DNA from: Straminergon stramineum
Lineage: Eukaryota > Streptophyta > Bryopsida > Hypnales > Calliergonaceae
Assembly (NCBI GenBank): GCA_963920665.1
Contig: OY987268.1
Coordinates: forward strand, 11,844,501 to 11,908,500
Length of the DNA: 64,000 nucleotides
Direction: 5' to 3'
The translations under genes and the position numbers were made by a program. The first letter of the stretch is position 1, and each line of letters starts with the position of its first letter. The notes beneath the pieces were generated by a model. It ran no database searches. It was given only the letters and a program-made list of their open reading frames with translations, and was not told the DNA's origin. Below are positions 37,201 through 47,878 of this stretch, piece by piece.

Positions 37201-40200
37201 AGATCCAAATTTAGTGGAATGATACAATTGGAAATTAGTACCATAACTTAGCTTTTGCTTCAAACCCATGATTTGCCATTTTGTACTCTTCATCCCATGA
37301 GTAAAAATAGCTAACCTCAATGGCAAAAAAATTGCCACTTATCAATATCTAGTAAAAAAATTTATATATACTATATGTATTTTATATGTATTTTATCTTT
37401 TTTGTACATTGTTCTCATTATAAACTAATGGTAATTGAATCAGCTAACTTTAACACAACATGAACTCAAAGCTAAGATAGAAGAAAATGAAGAAAACAAA
37501 TTAAATTTGGATATAAACCTCAAGCATATTTACAATCAAACTTTTCAACAATCACAGGGGATGATTAATAGTGTAAGTAAATTGAATGATATTAAATCAT
37601 TTTCTTATTTTTATAATATGTATTTGATGTGATACGAACATTTTCTACTCTTACAATTTTAATTGAATGTTTCAAAATACACATTTTCACCTTAAACAAT
37701 TCATTTACACTTCAATATTTTATTCAATTGTATTATATTCTTGTTTCATTTTTCAAAATATATATATTCATAAGTAATTATTTTACCAATGATTTTTAGA
37801 TGATAAATCCAATGAAATACATTTATGATGTTATCAATGCAATATTCAATAAAGAAAGTGAAGTTGAGAGGACAAAGTTTTTCATACTTAAAGATACATT
37901 TAATTCAAGAGTAAGGATATTTTTCAAGTAAACTACATGTTTTAAGAAAGAGATGAAATAATATAACTTAATTTATTAGCATTTCTTGAATTTAATGAAT
38001 ATATTTGACATTATGTATAAATGAATATATAATTAAAGAATTATCTCTCATATAATAAATAGATTAAGAAGTTTTATTGGGGGGGGGGGGTAGTTCAATA
38101 AACACGTTATTAAATGGACTGATCACATTACTTCACTTGAAAATTTTGTAAAAGAACAAATATGTAAGGAGGTTTTTGGTTAAATTTTAGTATTTGTCAT
38201 ACATATTGAGGTAATTGAGCACTAGGTATTAGAAAAGGAATAGTTTTAAGTTAATCCAAAAGGTCAATCTTCTTACTTTTGGATAACTATATATATATAT
38301 AAATAATAATGTAAATTTAAAAATTATATAGATTATTCAAGCCAAAAAATTGATTAAAATAAACACCTTAATTATAATTTATGAATTCTTATTTTTTTAT
38401 GTCAGATAAAAATAATTCATTGATGTTTCTTTTTATAAATGAGTATTTGAAAGTACACAAAAGAGTAAATAGTAGTATGGAAGAACGCATCTATGAAATT
38501 GATTCTATCACTAGCAAGTGTTATGCAAAAGTATTTATTTCTTACTTTTAATTAACTATAATTCTATAAACTATAATCGTAAAAAATAATGTACATTTTA
38601 TTTTCATAAATAAATTTTGAATTCTTTCTTGATGACTTTTCAAGTTATATAGAATTAAAATTTGCAAGCTATAATATCCTTAAATTTTTCAATCTATATT
38701 TTTACAAATTGACAATGTATTTTTTATTATATGCCTAATTTTGGTTTTCTTTTGTAGCTATTAGAAGTTGAAGAAAAAATCAAAGGAATATCAAAATTGG
38801 GAGAACACATAGAATCTACTCTTAAATCACTTATTCCATTCTTTTTAAGACATACAATTAGATCCAAAGAGGTTTGCCAGATTCAATTTAAATTTAAATT
38901 CAAATAATCAAATATTTTAATATTTTTTAACTATAAAATCTCTCTATACATAACTAATAATCTAATATAAGTGAAATTTTGCAAAATCATACAATACTAA
39001 AACCAAAAAACTGTACTAATTGTATGTAGGCATGTAAAGCATTTATTTTCATGTTAAATAACCTAGTATTCAAACATTCAAATGCAAACAATATGATAAA
39101 TTATTTGTATAAAATTGTAAGAACCTTACTCAATTCTTTTGAATTTTTAAATATCACAAAAATATAGTATCAAAGTATGTACTATGTACTATGCAATATC
39201 AAAGTTCTTCTACATGTAATATGAAAAGATCAATGTTTTAATTTACTGAAAAATTAATTAGTTTGGTACCATTACAAAAAATATGAATTTGAAATTTTGA
39301 TTGAGATATATTCTATCTGTCCCAAAATGATCTTCTAGTTGAACAAAATGGTTTTTTTCTGCTGAAAATATCATTCTTTCAACCCATTTTGAGCTAATAT
39401 TATAGTTTAGTGCATTCCTATCATCTCAAAACTTTGAGTTTTACAATCCTTTCAAAGTGTAGTATTAAGCTTATTGCAATAAAATTAAAGGGAAAAGAAT
39501 CTCATTTGGGGATAGAGGGAGTTACTGTTGTTGGTATGTTTTTTAAGCAAAATTGTTTATAATACTAATATATGATATGTATCAAAAATTATAATCTATA
39601 AAACTAACTTTGGCCTTTATTTCACTCCAAATGCACAGAATGAAGATAACATGGAAATTCTTGTCAATAACCTATCAAATATTAAGGATATGATAGTTGA
39701 TGAAAAATCAAAATATCAAAAGAATATTCTTTCATGCTATAATAGTTTTTCAACAAGATTGGACAAGTTGAATATATGTTTTATAAATTATAATTTTATT
39801 TCATGTTAAAAAAATAATAATGAATTTACTTAAACTTTATTCTTAGTTGATACAAAGACTCAATTCTTTGCTTCATTAATTTATTAATCTCAATCTATTT
39901 CATTGTATATTATTCAGAATTTTTAAAAATTAAAAATATATGGATATAGTATTATATTACATTATAATAGTCAATATTTTCTATGCAGATTATATAATAT
40001 GTTTTCTAAACAAGATATTCTTTACCACCAATCATTGAAAGAAATGAATGAAAATGATAAGGTAAAAAATACAAATATACTTTGCTTTGAAATTTGTAAA
40101 AATAAATAAACATTTTAGATTACTCATAATTATTGAACTCAATATTAAGTTTAAGAATGATTAGATTTTACAAAAATTCATAGATTCTATTCAAAATCAC

Positions 40201-41559
40201 CAAATAATATGCAAATATTTTTTATTTTAGGATATTATGGAACATGCTCTAGTAGCATTGAAGAAAAAAACGGTATATGCCTAAAATGTATGACACTATG
40301 ATTTGAAATTTATTGATTAATTATTCAATATCTAACATGACAAATTTTTTAAAGTTTCATACATTAATATTTCTATATTTCATGACATTCTTGAGCTCTT
40401 CTAAGCTTGTCCCATTAATTTTGACAATAGAAATCAACATCCATTTTGACATGAGTACACTAATTTATCCTATTAGTGTATATGAGACTTTATTAATTGG
40501 TATTGCAACGCAAGATAGTTAACTTTCTTAATTTTAGTCTAATTTTACATACTATCATTCTCATACAACTTCTATTTGTGCTTTTCTGTTTTATTCATTT
40601 TTCAAGTTCTATTAGCCCTTTGGTATGCTATGAACATTTCAAAACCTATAAGCTCTTTGCTATGATATGAATATATATTCATACCATTAAACTTCTAATG
40701 TCTTGTTTCATTTTTTAAATAAAAGTATGGTAATCAAATTCAATTAAAATCAACACATGAATGATCATTTTTTGATATATTTTCTAGTAAATCTTAATTA
40801 AAAAATATTTACTAAATCAACATATACAAATGAAGTCAAATAAAAATTAAATTAAATAATTGTAATTGTAATATTTGAAAATATTTTCATCATTTCGATG
40901 AATTTCATTGTATACAGTAATAATAGTAATTTAAAAAAAAATTTAATTGATTAGGATGATAATATTGAAAAAATAATAAAATATATGTTATCATCAGAAT
41001 ACAAATTTTGGAGTTATTATTGCAATGAAAATTTCTCATATCATACACATTATGCTAGTCTATTTTTAGATACAAAATCAATATTTGAAAAAAATTCAAG
41101 AGAAATTTCAAATCTAACTTATGACATACATGTAAGTAATAACATTACCTTATTGATACCTACACTATTGTTCATATTTATTGAAGATGATTCTAAATGA
41201 ATTTCAATTTCAACTTTGAAAACAATATTGAATCATATTACAAAGACAGTTTGTTGAAGTTCAATTTAATTAAGAATTAAAACATATGGTAATTACAATA
41301 TAGATATTGAATGAAGACATATAAAAAAATTTCAACTTACAATCAATGTCACATCACCTACATATTAAAGAATTGAATAAAGAATTGGATAAATTGTGTA
41401 TTATACATAACCAAACATTAATGGACTACATCTCAAAACAAACTATTACAATTGGCATTTGTGCTAAAACGTGGGAAGATCAATTTCAATACACTATAAA
41501 CAATGTGTATAATCAATATTTAGAAAAAATTGAAAACGTAATATTCGATTTCCAATGAA

Positions 41560-41593
<34 letters not shown>

Positions 41594-44139
41594 TAAATAA
41601 AATAGAAGTATAAATGTTATAATATTATTGAACAAAAATTTTTATGACCGTGTGAAAATTTGTTTTGAATATCAAAGTAATATTATATCTTTTAATATAA
41701 GAGTAAGAACTTATGACATTTAGCATTTCACAAAAAAATGTAAATTTTATTTTTCAAATAAATATTAGATGAAAAGAAAACATAATGAAGATATTCATAT
41801 TTTGAAAAGTAAAATATATGCATTGGAAGTGTACATTTCTAAAAAGGTAATAGATTATTTGATGACAAATAATAATTCTTTGCAATGATGCATCTGGTCA
41901 AGTTTAAGCAATTTCTAAATATATCATTCAAATTTCATATTCAAGTTTTTATGTGCTTTAATTCAATTATTTTTCTCTAATTTTTCTAATTGTTAAATAT
42001 TTAGGATAAAAAATTTGAAGATTTATGCAGTAAACCAATAGACCATGAAGACTCTAGAAGAAAAAAATCCAAACTAAAAGATGACTACAATATTCTCACA
42101 ATATCATTGTATGTATGTTCAATAATATATTAACCTGTAAATGTTTTTGACTATGTTTTCACCAAAAATGTTCCAAAACTGCCATTTCTAGTACAAGTAG
42201 CAAATTTTAGGGAAAAAACATTTTTCCATGTATGTGACCATAAGATCTTGTACTAAAGTGATTTGAGAAGATGTAGAAAAAATTTCACAAATTTCCACCT
42301 TGTAGATTGTAAGATATTAACGTTTGAATTGGCAAAACCCCATTTTTTGGCCTTGTGAAAAAATGGGCAACTACACTTTACAAGGCCACATTTGTATGCA
42401 AAAAATTCCAAAATGGTGGTTACTCTTTGGATTCATTCTTCAAGGCAAGTTGGCTACATGCTTAAAAAAATTTAGATCATTTGAAATTGTACAACATTTA
42501 GGGGAAAAAAAGTAAGTACAAAGAAGTAGAGAAAGATTCAAAATACTAAATTGTGAAGAATTTTGTTATGGAATTGAAAAATGCCAATCCCAATGGTTGT
42601 AATGTTGTAATTAACAATCTACATCCTATGATTTCTTTTTTTCAAAAAATATTGAAAAATGAATTAAATAAAAGACTTCAAAGTGTATTTTAGAGTAGAT
42701 AATCCAAAACTGCCCACAAACTAAAAGTCCTCACAACTTTCATCCCATGAATCAAAATGGAGTGATTCAAAGATTTCCATGTAGATATAAATCTATAAAA
42801 CCCATTTCAAATTTTTATTTCTTGAAAAAGTGTTCTTTTAAGAAAATTTTGGGTTGCCTGAAGATTAATGAAAATTACATATCATGCAATAACTTTTTAA
42901 CCATGTAGTCAAAAGTTATCAAAATTATTGGGCCTTAAAGCTACTCCTTGGTCACATGTTGTGTGAAAATTATAAAGAAAAAAACCCGAGAGACTCCATT
43001 CATAGTGAGGTGCCCAAAATTGCTATGTTGCCAAAAATTGTAGTTTGGGCGTTAGGGGTTAAGCTATTAGATTTAAAAACTTCATAATTTACAAAAATGA
43101 ATGAAAAAGTCATATAATCATATTGAATATTTCAAATATTTTGAAATATAATCGTTTTCAATAGAACTTTATAAATTTTTATAATATTATATAACGAATT
43201 GCAATCAACTACGCAAATTGCATCAATTTTACTTACACTAATTCATATTACTTGTAATTGAAAGACTAGAAGCTCAAAGAATTTTGCTAAATAATAAGAT
43301 GACAAACATTATAAATGAATTGTCTACAATTCATGCACAAAAGTTCAAATCCTATGAAGATGAAATCAAACAAAATCAGGTTTTCATTATTGAAAATTAA
43401 AGTTTTAAATTTAGAAATTCAATTAAAATAAAGTGATTGATTCATTCTTGAAATCAATATTGTTCTGTTTTATTACATTCAATAATCTATTGTTGTGTAG
43501 ATTGAATACAAGAACAAACATACTACATTAGAAGACCAACTAGCAACATTACAAGTAATTTATTTTGATATTTTAATTTTAATTTTAATATAATTTTATT
43601 GCTAATTTAACAAAGTTAAGTTTCAATTTTCTTAACTTGTTTTTCTTAACAATTCTTGCAGAATAGATTTGAAAATAGGGAATCAAAAGCTGATGATATT
43701 GCTTCTATAATGAATTTAAGAAATACAATTTCATTAAAAGATATGAAGTTGAAAAAACTATTAGGTATATTATTCATCCTCAAAATATTAAATAGAAAGA
43801 TGATATTGATTATGATGAAAGATCTATAATACTTTCATGAAATTTCTATATAAACTTATTACCTTAAGTTAATCTATTTGTAGACGAAAATAAAATGATG
43901 AAGTTAGAATTGCATAATCGTGAAGAAAATTATAACAAGATCTTTGGAAACACTTTAAAAATTTTAGAGGTAAAGTACATCATTTTCAATAATCATGATT
44001 TCAAAAACATATAAAAGATTGGCAAAAAAGAAATTTCATTTTTTTATATAATCCAAAAGGCACATACAAATAATTTGGTATTTTAGTTTTATTTTATATT
44101 TACTAATTTTTTCTATTAAATGAACAGAAGAAAAGCTAG
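31224..44139 (+). CDS. FAM184-like coiled-coil protein, about 28 exons
   Basis: Exons: 31224-31355, 31636-31758, 32262-32327, 32584-32669, 32845-32962, 33170-33205, 33394-33552, 34715-34786, 35020-35096, 35423-35462, 35819-35932, 36072-36155, 37444-37572, 37800-37910, 38444-38530, 38758-38871, 39639-39766, 39989-40061, 40231-40272, 40955-41135, 41371-41537, 41769-41846, 42005-42108, 43265-43379, 43501-43554, 43662-43764, 43884-43969, 44128-44139. All join in one frame (897 codons, 896 aa) at GT-AG sites. The protein is highly charged and mostly helical. N-terminal EKLNQLT with SEIQIILKDA about 30 residues on, and C-terminal KLELHNREENYNKIFG, match what I recall of FAM184 proteins, coiled-coil proteins linked to cilia and centrosomes; a role in sperm flagella or basal bodies is inferred. 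Weakest points are the start of exon 3 (32229 also fits), the acceptors of exons 5 and 15 and the donor of exon 20. An in-frame TAG lies just before the ATG, but an unseen 5' exon is possible. Confidence 0.75.
35503..35737. mobile_element. 235-bp TTAA-bounded MITE in intron 10 of the coiled-coil gene
   Basis: Starts TTAACCCTTGAAAGGCCC and ends GGACCTTCTAGGGTTAA, with related inverted ends and TTAA at both borders. It begins 41 bp after the exon-10 donor and lies wholly in the intron. Non-coding. Confidence 0.6.
36156..37443. other. Long intron 12 with inserted foreign-looking DNA
   Basis: This is the longest intron of the coiled-coil gene. Its middle (about 36240-37340) is less AT-rich than the other introns, and two short minus-strand frames (36249-36467, 37120-37338) show no recognisable domain. 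It is probably an old transposon insertion, but ends were not identified. Confidence 0.4.
38079..38090 (+). repeat. G12 homopolymer in an AT-rich intron
   Basis: Twelve consecutive G bases in intron 14, in surroundings that are mostly A and T. The cause is unknown. Confidence 0.9.
39311..39521. mobile_element. Stowaway-like MITE in intron 16
   Basis: Left end TTCTATCTGTCCCAAAATGAT and right end (reverse complement) CTCCCTCTATCCCCAAATGA are inverted repeats of the same type as at 3840-4092. About 210 bp, non-coding, wholly within the intron. The left terminus is partly eroded. Confidence 0.5.
41557..41592 (+). repeat. AAT microsatellite in intron 21
   Basis: About eleven AAT units, beginning about 20 bp downstream of the exon-21 donor at 41538. 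A simple-sequence repeat, likely variable between individuals. Confidence 0.9.
42130..43062 (-). mobile_element. TTAA-bounded 0.94-kb element, copy c, in intron 23
   Basis: A 933-bp copy of the element at 708-1652, in opposite orientation, with TTAA at both borders (left TTAACCTGTAAATG, right GTTAGGGGTTAA). Internal landmarks shared with the first copy include TTTGACTATGTTTTCACC, CCATTTTTTGGCC and TTGGCAACATAGC. It sits inside an intron of the coiled-coil gene and accounts for most of that intron. Confidence 0.75.
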
Positions 44140-47121
44140 TACAAATGTACAATTGATGTGGTGTTAAATTTGCATTGCAAGATGTCAATATAGTATTGAA
44201 GATATTTATTGTTAAAGATGTCTTAAATTTGAGGTGTGATTTTCCAAATTACTTCTATTGTTTTTTGTATGATATTCCTTCATAGTTTAGATTAAAAAAT
44301 TGAAATTTTTTCATCATTGTATAGTTGATAAAACAAATCTAAAACATTGGTATTAGAAGAATATTTTTCATTTTCAAATAGAGAGTTGTATGTATTTGAG
44401 CTAGAGTGCCATATGGGTATTTATTTGACTTAAATTTTTATATTAAATTTACCGAAAATATTTGATTTGATTTATAGATTAATCTCTCAAATTTCTTTAA
44501 AAGAGATTGATCTTTGAGTATGCTAAAATAGAGTGAATCTTAAAAATGATGTCAATTATAAAAAAAAGTATAAATTTGAGGAGAATTTGTTAGCATGTAA
44601 TGATTGGAAAAAATTGTAATACCTATATATGATCTCTACCTTAGTAAATTTTCATATTTTAAATTATTATACCACTATATCAAGGATTCTCATTAAACTT
44701 TGATCACATTATCACCTAAAGATGATTACATATTTAATGTGTATAAAATAGTCATTTGTCCAAAAGGAAAAAATTATTTGTTTTACAACCTAAAATGAAA
44801 CATTGAATTGACTAAACACTCATTTGCCCCAATTAAAATATTTGTCTATTAACAACATACTACCCCCACAACCTTCTATGTTAGAAATTTTTTCAAATGA
44901 TTGAGAAGATATTTCTATGATTGACCTATATAATTACCATTTCTTCATTATACATTGATCTTTGATTGGGAGGGTTGCTATTATGTGAGCATAGGAGTGT
45001 GAGACCTTGAGCCTAGAATACTACACATCTATATAATAGGTGTATATACTATAGAAACCATCTATGATTATAGGGTATATGTATTACAAATATCCATATT
45101 ATAGGTGTTTATGATACATACACCTTCTATAATGTGTGGTATCTATATTATAGGTACCTATATTGTAGGCTCAATGCACACAAGCTTCCATTCTTGGGCT
45201 CACATACTAGCACCGTTGCTTTGATTGGTGCTAAAAATAATCAAGGAGCTTCCTTTTAGTCAAACACTTGCTCCAAAGTGTCTTTGGTGTTTTCAAGCAA
45301 AACTATAATAAAACAATTCATTTTGAAAACAAAGTGAAGTAGGCAGATTTCTAATTTCTTATACAACTTCTAATTTTAGTGTATTCTAATTTTAGTGTAT
45401 TATACCTAATTTGTATGTATACTCCTCCATTGAATTTTAAAACCTACTTCTCCAAGATCCAAATAGTGCCCAACAAACTTTTCACAACCCTTCTCCAATG
45501 GAGAATGTTCAACTTTGAAACTTTTTGAAAAAAATAGTATCTTCTACAACTTGAGGAATTTGATATTATGTTGGTATAATCAACTAAGAATTTGTAGACC
45601 AAAAAATAACAGTACTCAACTCAGTTTTTATTCTTTAAATAATCATACTATGGCTAGATGTACAAAATGATAGAAAAAACTAAATAGTTAACAAATTTAT
45701 TGAAGTCTCAAAATATGTCAATCTCCATGCTTTAAAAAAGTTATAACAAATAATCAAAATCCTATTCACTTTTTATTATTCAAAAATTGTGGAAAATGAA
45801 ATTAAAAAATGAATGACTTTTGATATTTTTTCTAAAAGATTCTATGTTTACACACAATGTTTTGGAGGGTGCTTGCTTGAAGTGCTAATATGGTTTTGTT
45901 TTTTTATAGTTTTCTGTGATTCAAAATGGGTTCTCTTACCATCGGTCATTTGAAAATTTTGAAGGATGTACACCTTAAAAAGTGATATGACAAATTTGGC
46001 AATCCTTGAGGCAATGTTCCTTTGTAAATAAAATTTCCTAGCTACTCTTGTTGAGATTAAAATTCGTTTTCTAGCTATATCTTCCTCAAAATTCTCTAAA
46101 TGTAGTGATTTTTGAAATGAAAATAATATATTTGTTCATATACTTATTTCTTTTCAAATTTTCTTCTCAAATGTTCTCACTAAGGTTGCCCATGTAAAGT
46201 TTCCCAAATCCCAAAGTGAGCTTCTCAATTGTTTAGGGAATAAAAATAAAGGTCATTTATAAATTCTATAAATCCTACAAAATGAATTATAGTTTTGTTG
46301 AGTTTTGAGTTGATTTCTACTCTTTGGAATGTGTGAAGGAATTAATGTACCTTGACTTAAGGCCCATGGATTCTTATTCAATTTGGCCATTGATGGAAAA
46401 TTTCAACCTACTAATGAGATTGTTGCCACTAACTACTCACATTTAGTGACGATGATGACAATGGAATTAATCATAAAGGTTTCCTTAGTTTAAACCGATA
46501 ATGCTAGAGGAAGGTTTAACTAAGAATAGTACAAAAAAAACACAACACCAAACTCCATTGGACCCCAATGTTGGTACTTCAAGGAGTTTCATCCTAAGTT
46601 TTTCTCAAACTCTGACTAGTGATCCTTCATTGCACACTTAACCATTAATTCTAATGTATGTTGAATGCTCCACAAAAAACTGAAAAGATTGTTATGAAAT
46701 ACAAAGCTCATCTTTCACTAAGCACAAAAGGCCATTTTAAAATACTCACCATGATACTCTTCTCTAGTTGTCCTATTTTTCCAATGATCTAAATAACTAA
46801 AACATGAGGCCAGTCTAATTTTTTTGAGTTGTTTGCTGTTAGTATGAACTCATGAAGGTAACATTCCGTCTAAAAATTAACAAACAAATTCCTCAAGTTC
46901 TTGACAATCCCGGACCACTTTGAATAAATATTATCTTCTCCAATTTCCTGAAGATATCTTGTATGGAGTATAAAGCATTTGAATAGATATATTTTTGATA
47001 CCAAACATACTTGGTATAAAATACACTGAACCAAAGATGTGTTGTGTAAAGTATTTAAACAAATATATTTGTGATTGCTTGATAATTTGGAAGAGTCTTG
47101 ATTAAATATGGCTTTTGATTA
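44140..47121. other. AT-rich intergenic DNA
   Basis: Contains the 3' end of the coiled-coil gene; no clear AATAAA lies close to the stop codon. Apart from the MITE at 44976-45212, no gene or structured element is supported. Confidence 0.45.
44976..45212. mobile_element. 237-bp palindrome-rich MITE, copy 1
   Basis: Terminal inverted repeats TGCTATTATGTGAGC and TGCTAGTATGTGAGC. The inside is made of short palindromic strings such as TATTATAGGTACCTATA. A copy of equal length lies inverted at 59555-59791. No coding capacity. Confidence 0.7.
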
Positions 47122-47612
47122 TTAACCCCTAAAGAATAAAACCACCAAGGATTCAAGAATTTGATTGGTAAAAACCATAATCTAGATAAGTCCAAATTTT
47201 ATATCACCAGAATCAATGAAGCTAAGAAATAAGAATCAGACCACCCCCATCCAACCAGTCAGTTAAACCCCCAACCAAACCCTAACCACATTGTGCAGTG
47301 TGAATACAGTTGTAGATAGGATTTGGAAACTCAAGTTTCAGAAACCAGAGTCAATGCCATAGTCTCTATCCAAAGGACAGAGGCAATAAAAGAGCAGCAA
47401 CATTACATTAGACTCAGTCTCTGTAGCATTCTCTTTCGAGTATCAAACTTCCTCAGAGTAGCTTCTGACGATCCACACGATCCAAAGCCTCCACTTCCGT
47501 CCAAAACCAATAAATAAAATTGGACCAAAAGAAGTCCATATAAGACCAACTCAAAGGGGTCAAAAAATAAACAGAAGGCCCAATTTGGGTTTCTAGGTCT
47601 TTTAGGGGTTAA
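47122..47612. mobile_element. 491-bp TTAA-bounded MITE
   Basis: Begins TTAACCCCTAAAGAATA and ends TCTTTTAGGGGTTAA: matching inverted ends with TTAA on both borders. ACCACCAAGGA and CCCAATTTGGG strings are shared with the fold-back in the channel intron. It lies just downstream of the PHD gene. ORFs inside are chance. Confidence 0.65.
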
Positions 47613-47878
47613 TCCCATACCTCATTAAACGTTGGAAAAATTATGACTAAAAATTATGTCATATTAGTTGAAGTTTTCCAGGGGTACTTTCTGTGGAGAC
47701 CTTTGTCATACCTGTGCTAATCAAATTCTTAAGATCAAGGAAACAGCAGATAACAGATAATAACCTTATCAACAACCCAGATGATAAAAAAAGTTGACCA
47801 GGGAACCAACTTGAAGCAAAGCAGCAATTAGAGTAATCTTTAACAATTGCGTTCACATTCCTACATCGTGTTTCCGCG

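Noticed and set aside
31224..44139. Kinesin or SMC tail as the identity of the coiled-coil gene
   Set aside because: No motor or ATP-binding motif occurs in any exon or upstream, and the terminal motifs fit FAM184 better.
708..47612. TTAACCC/GGGTTAA strings as interstitial telomere repeats
   Set aside because: They occur singly, paired in inverted orientation at element borders, not as tandem TTTAGGG arrays.
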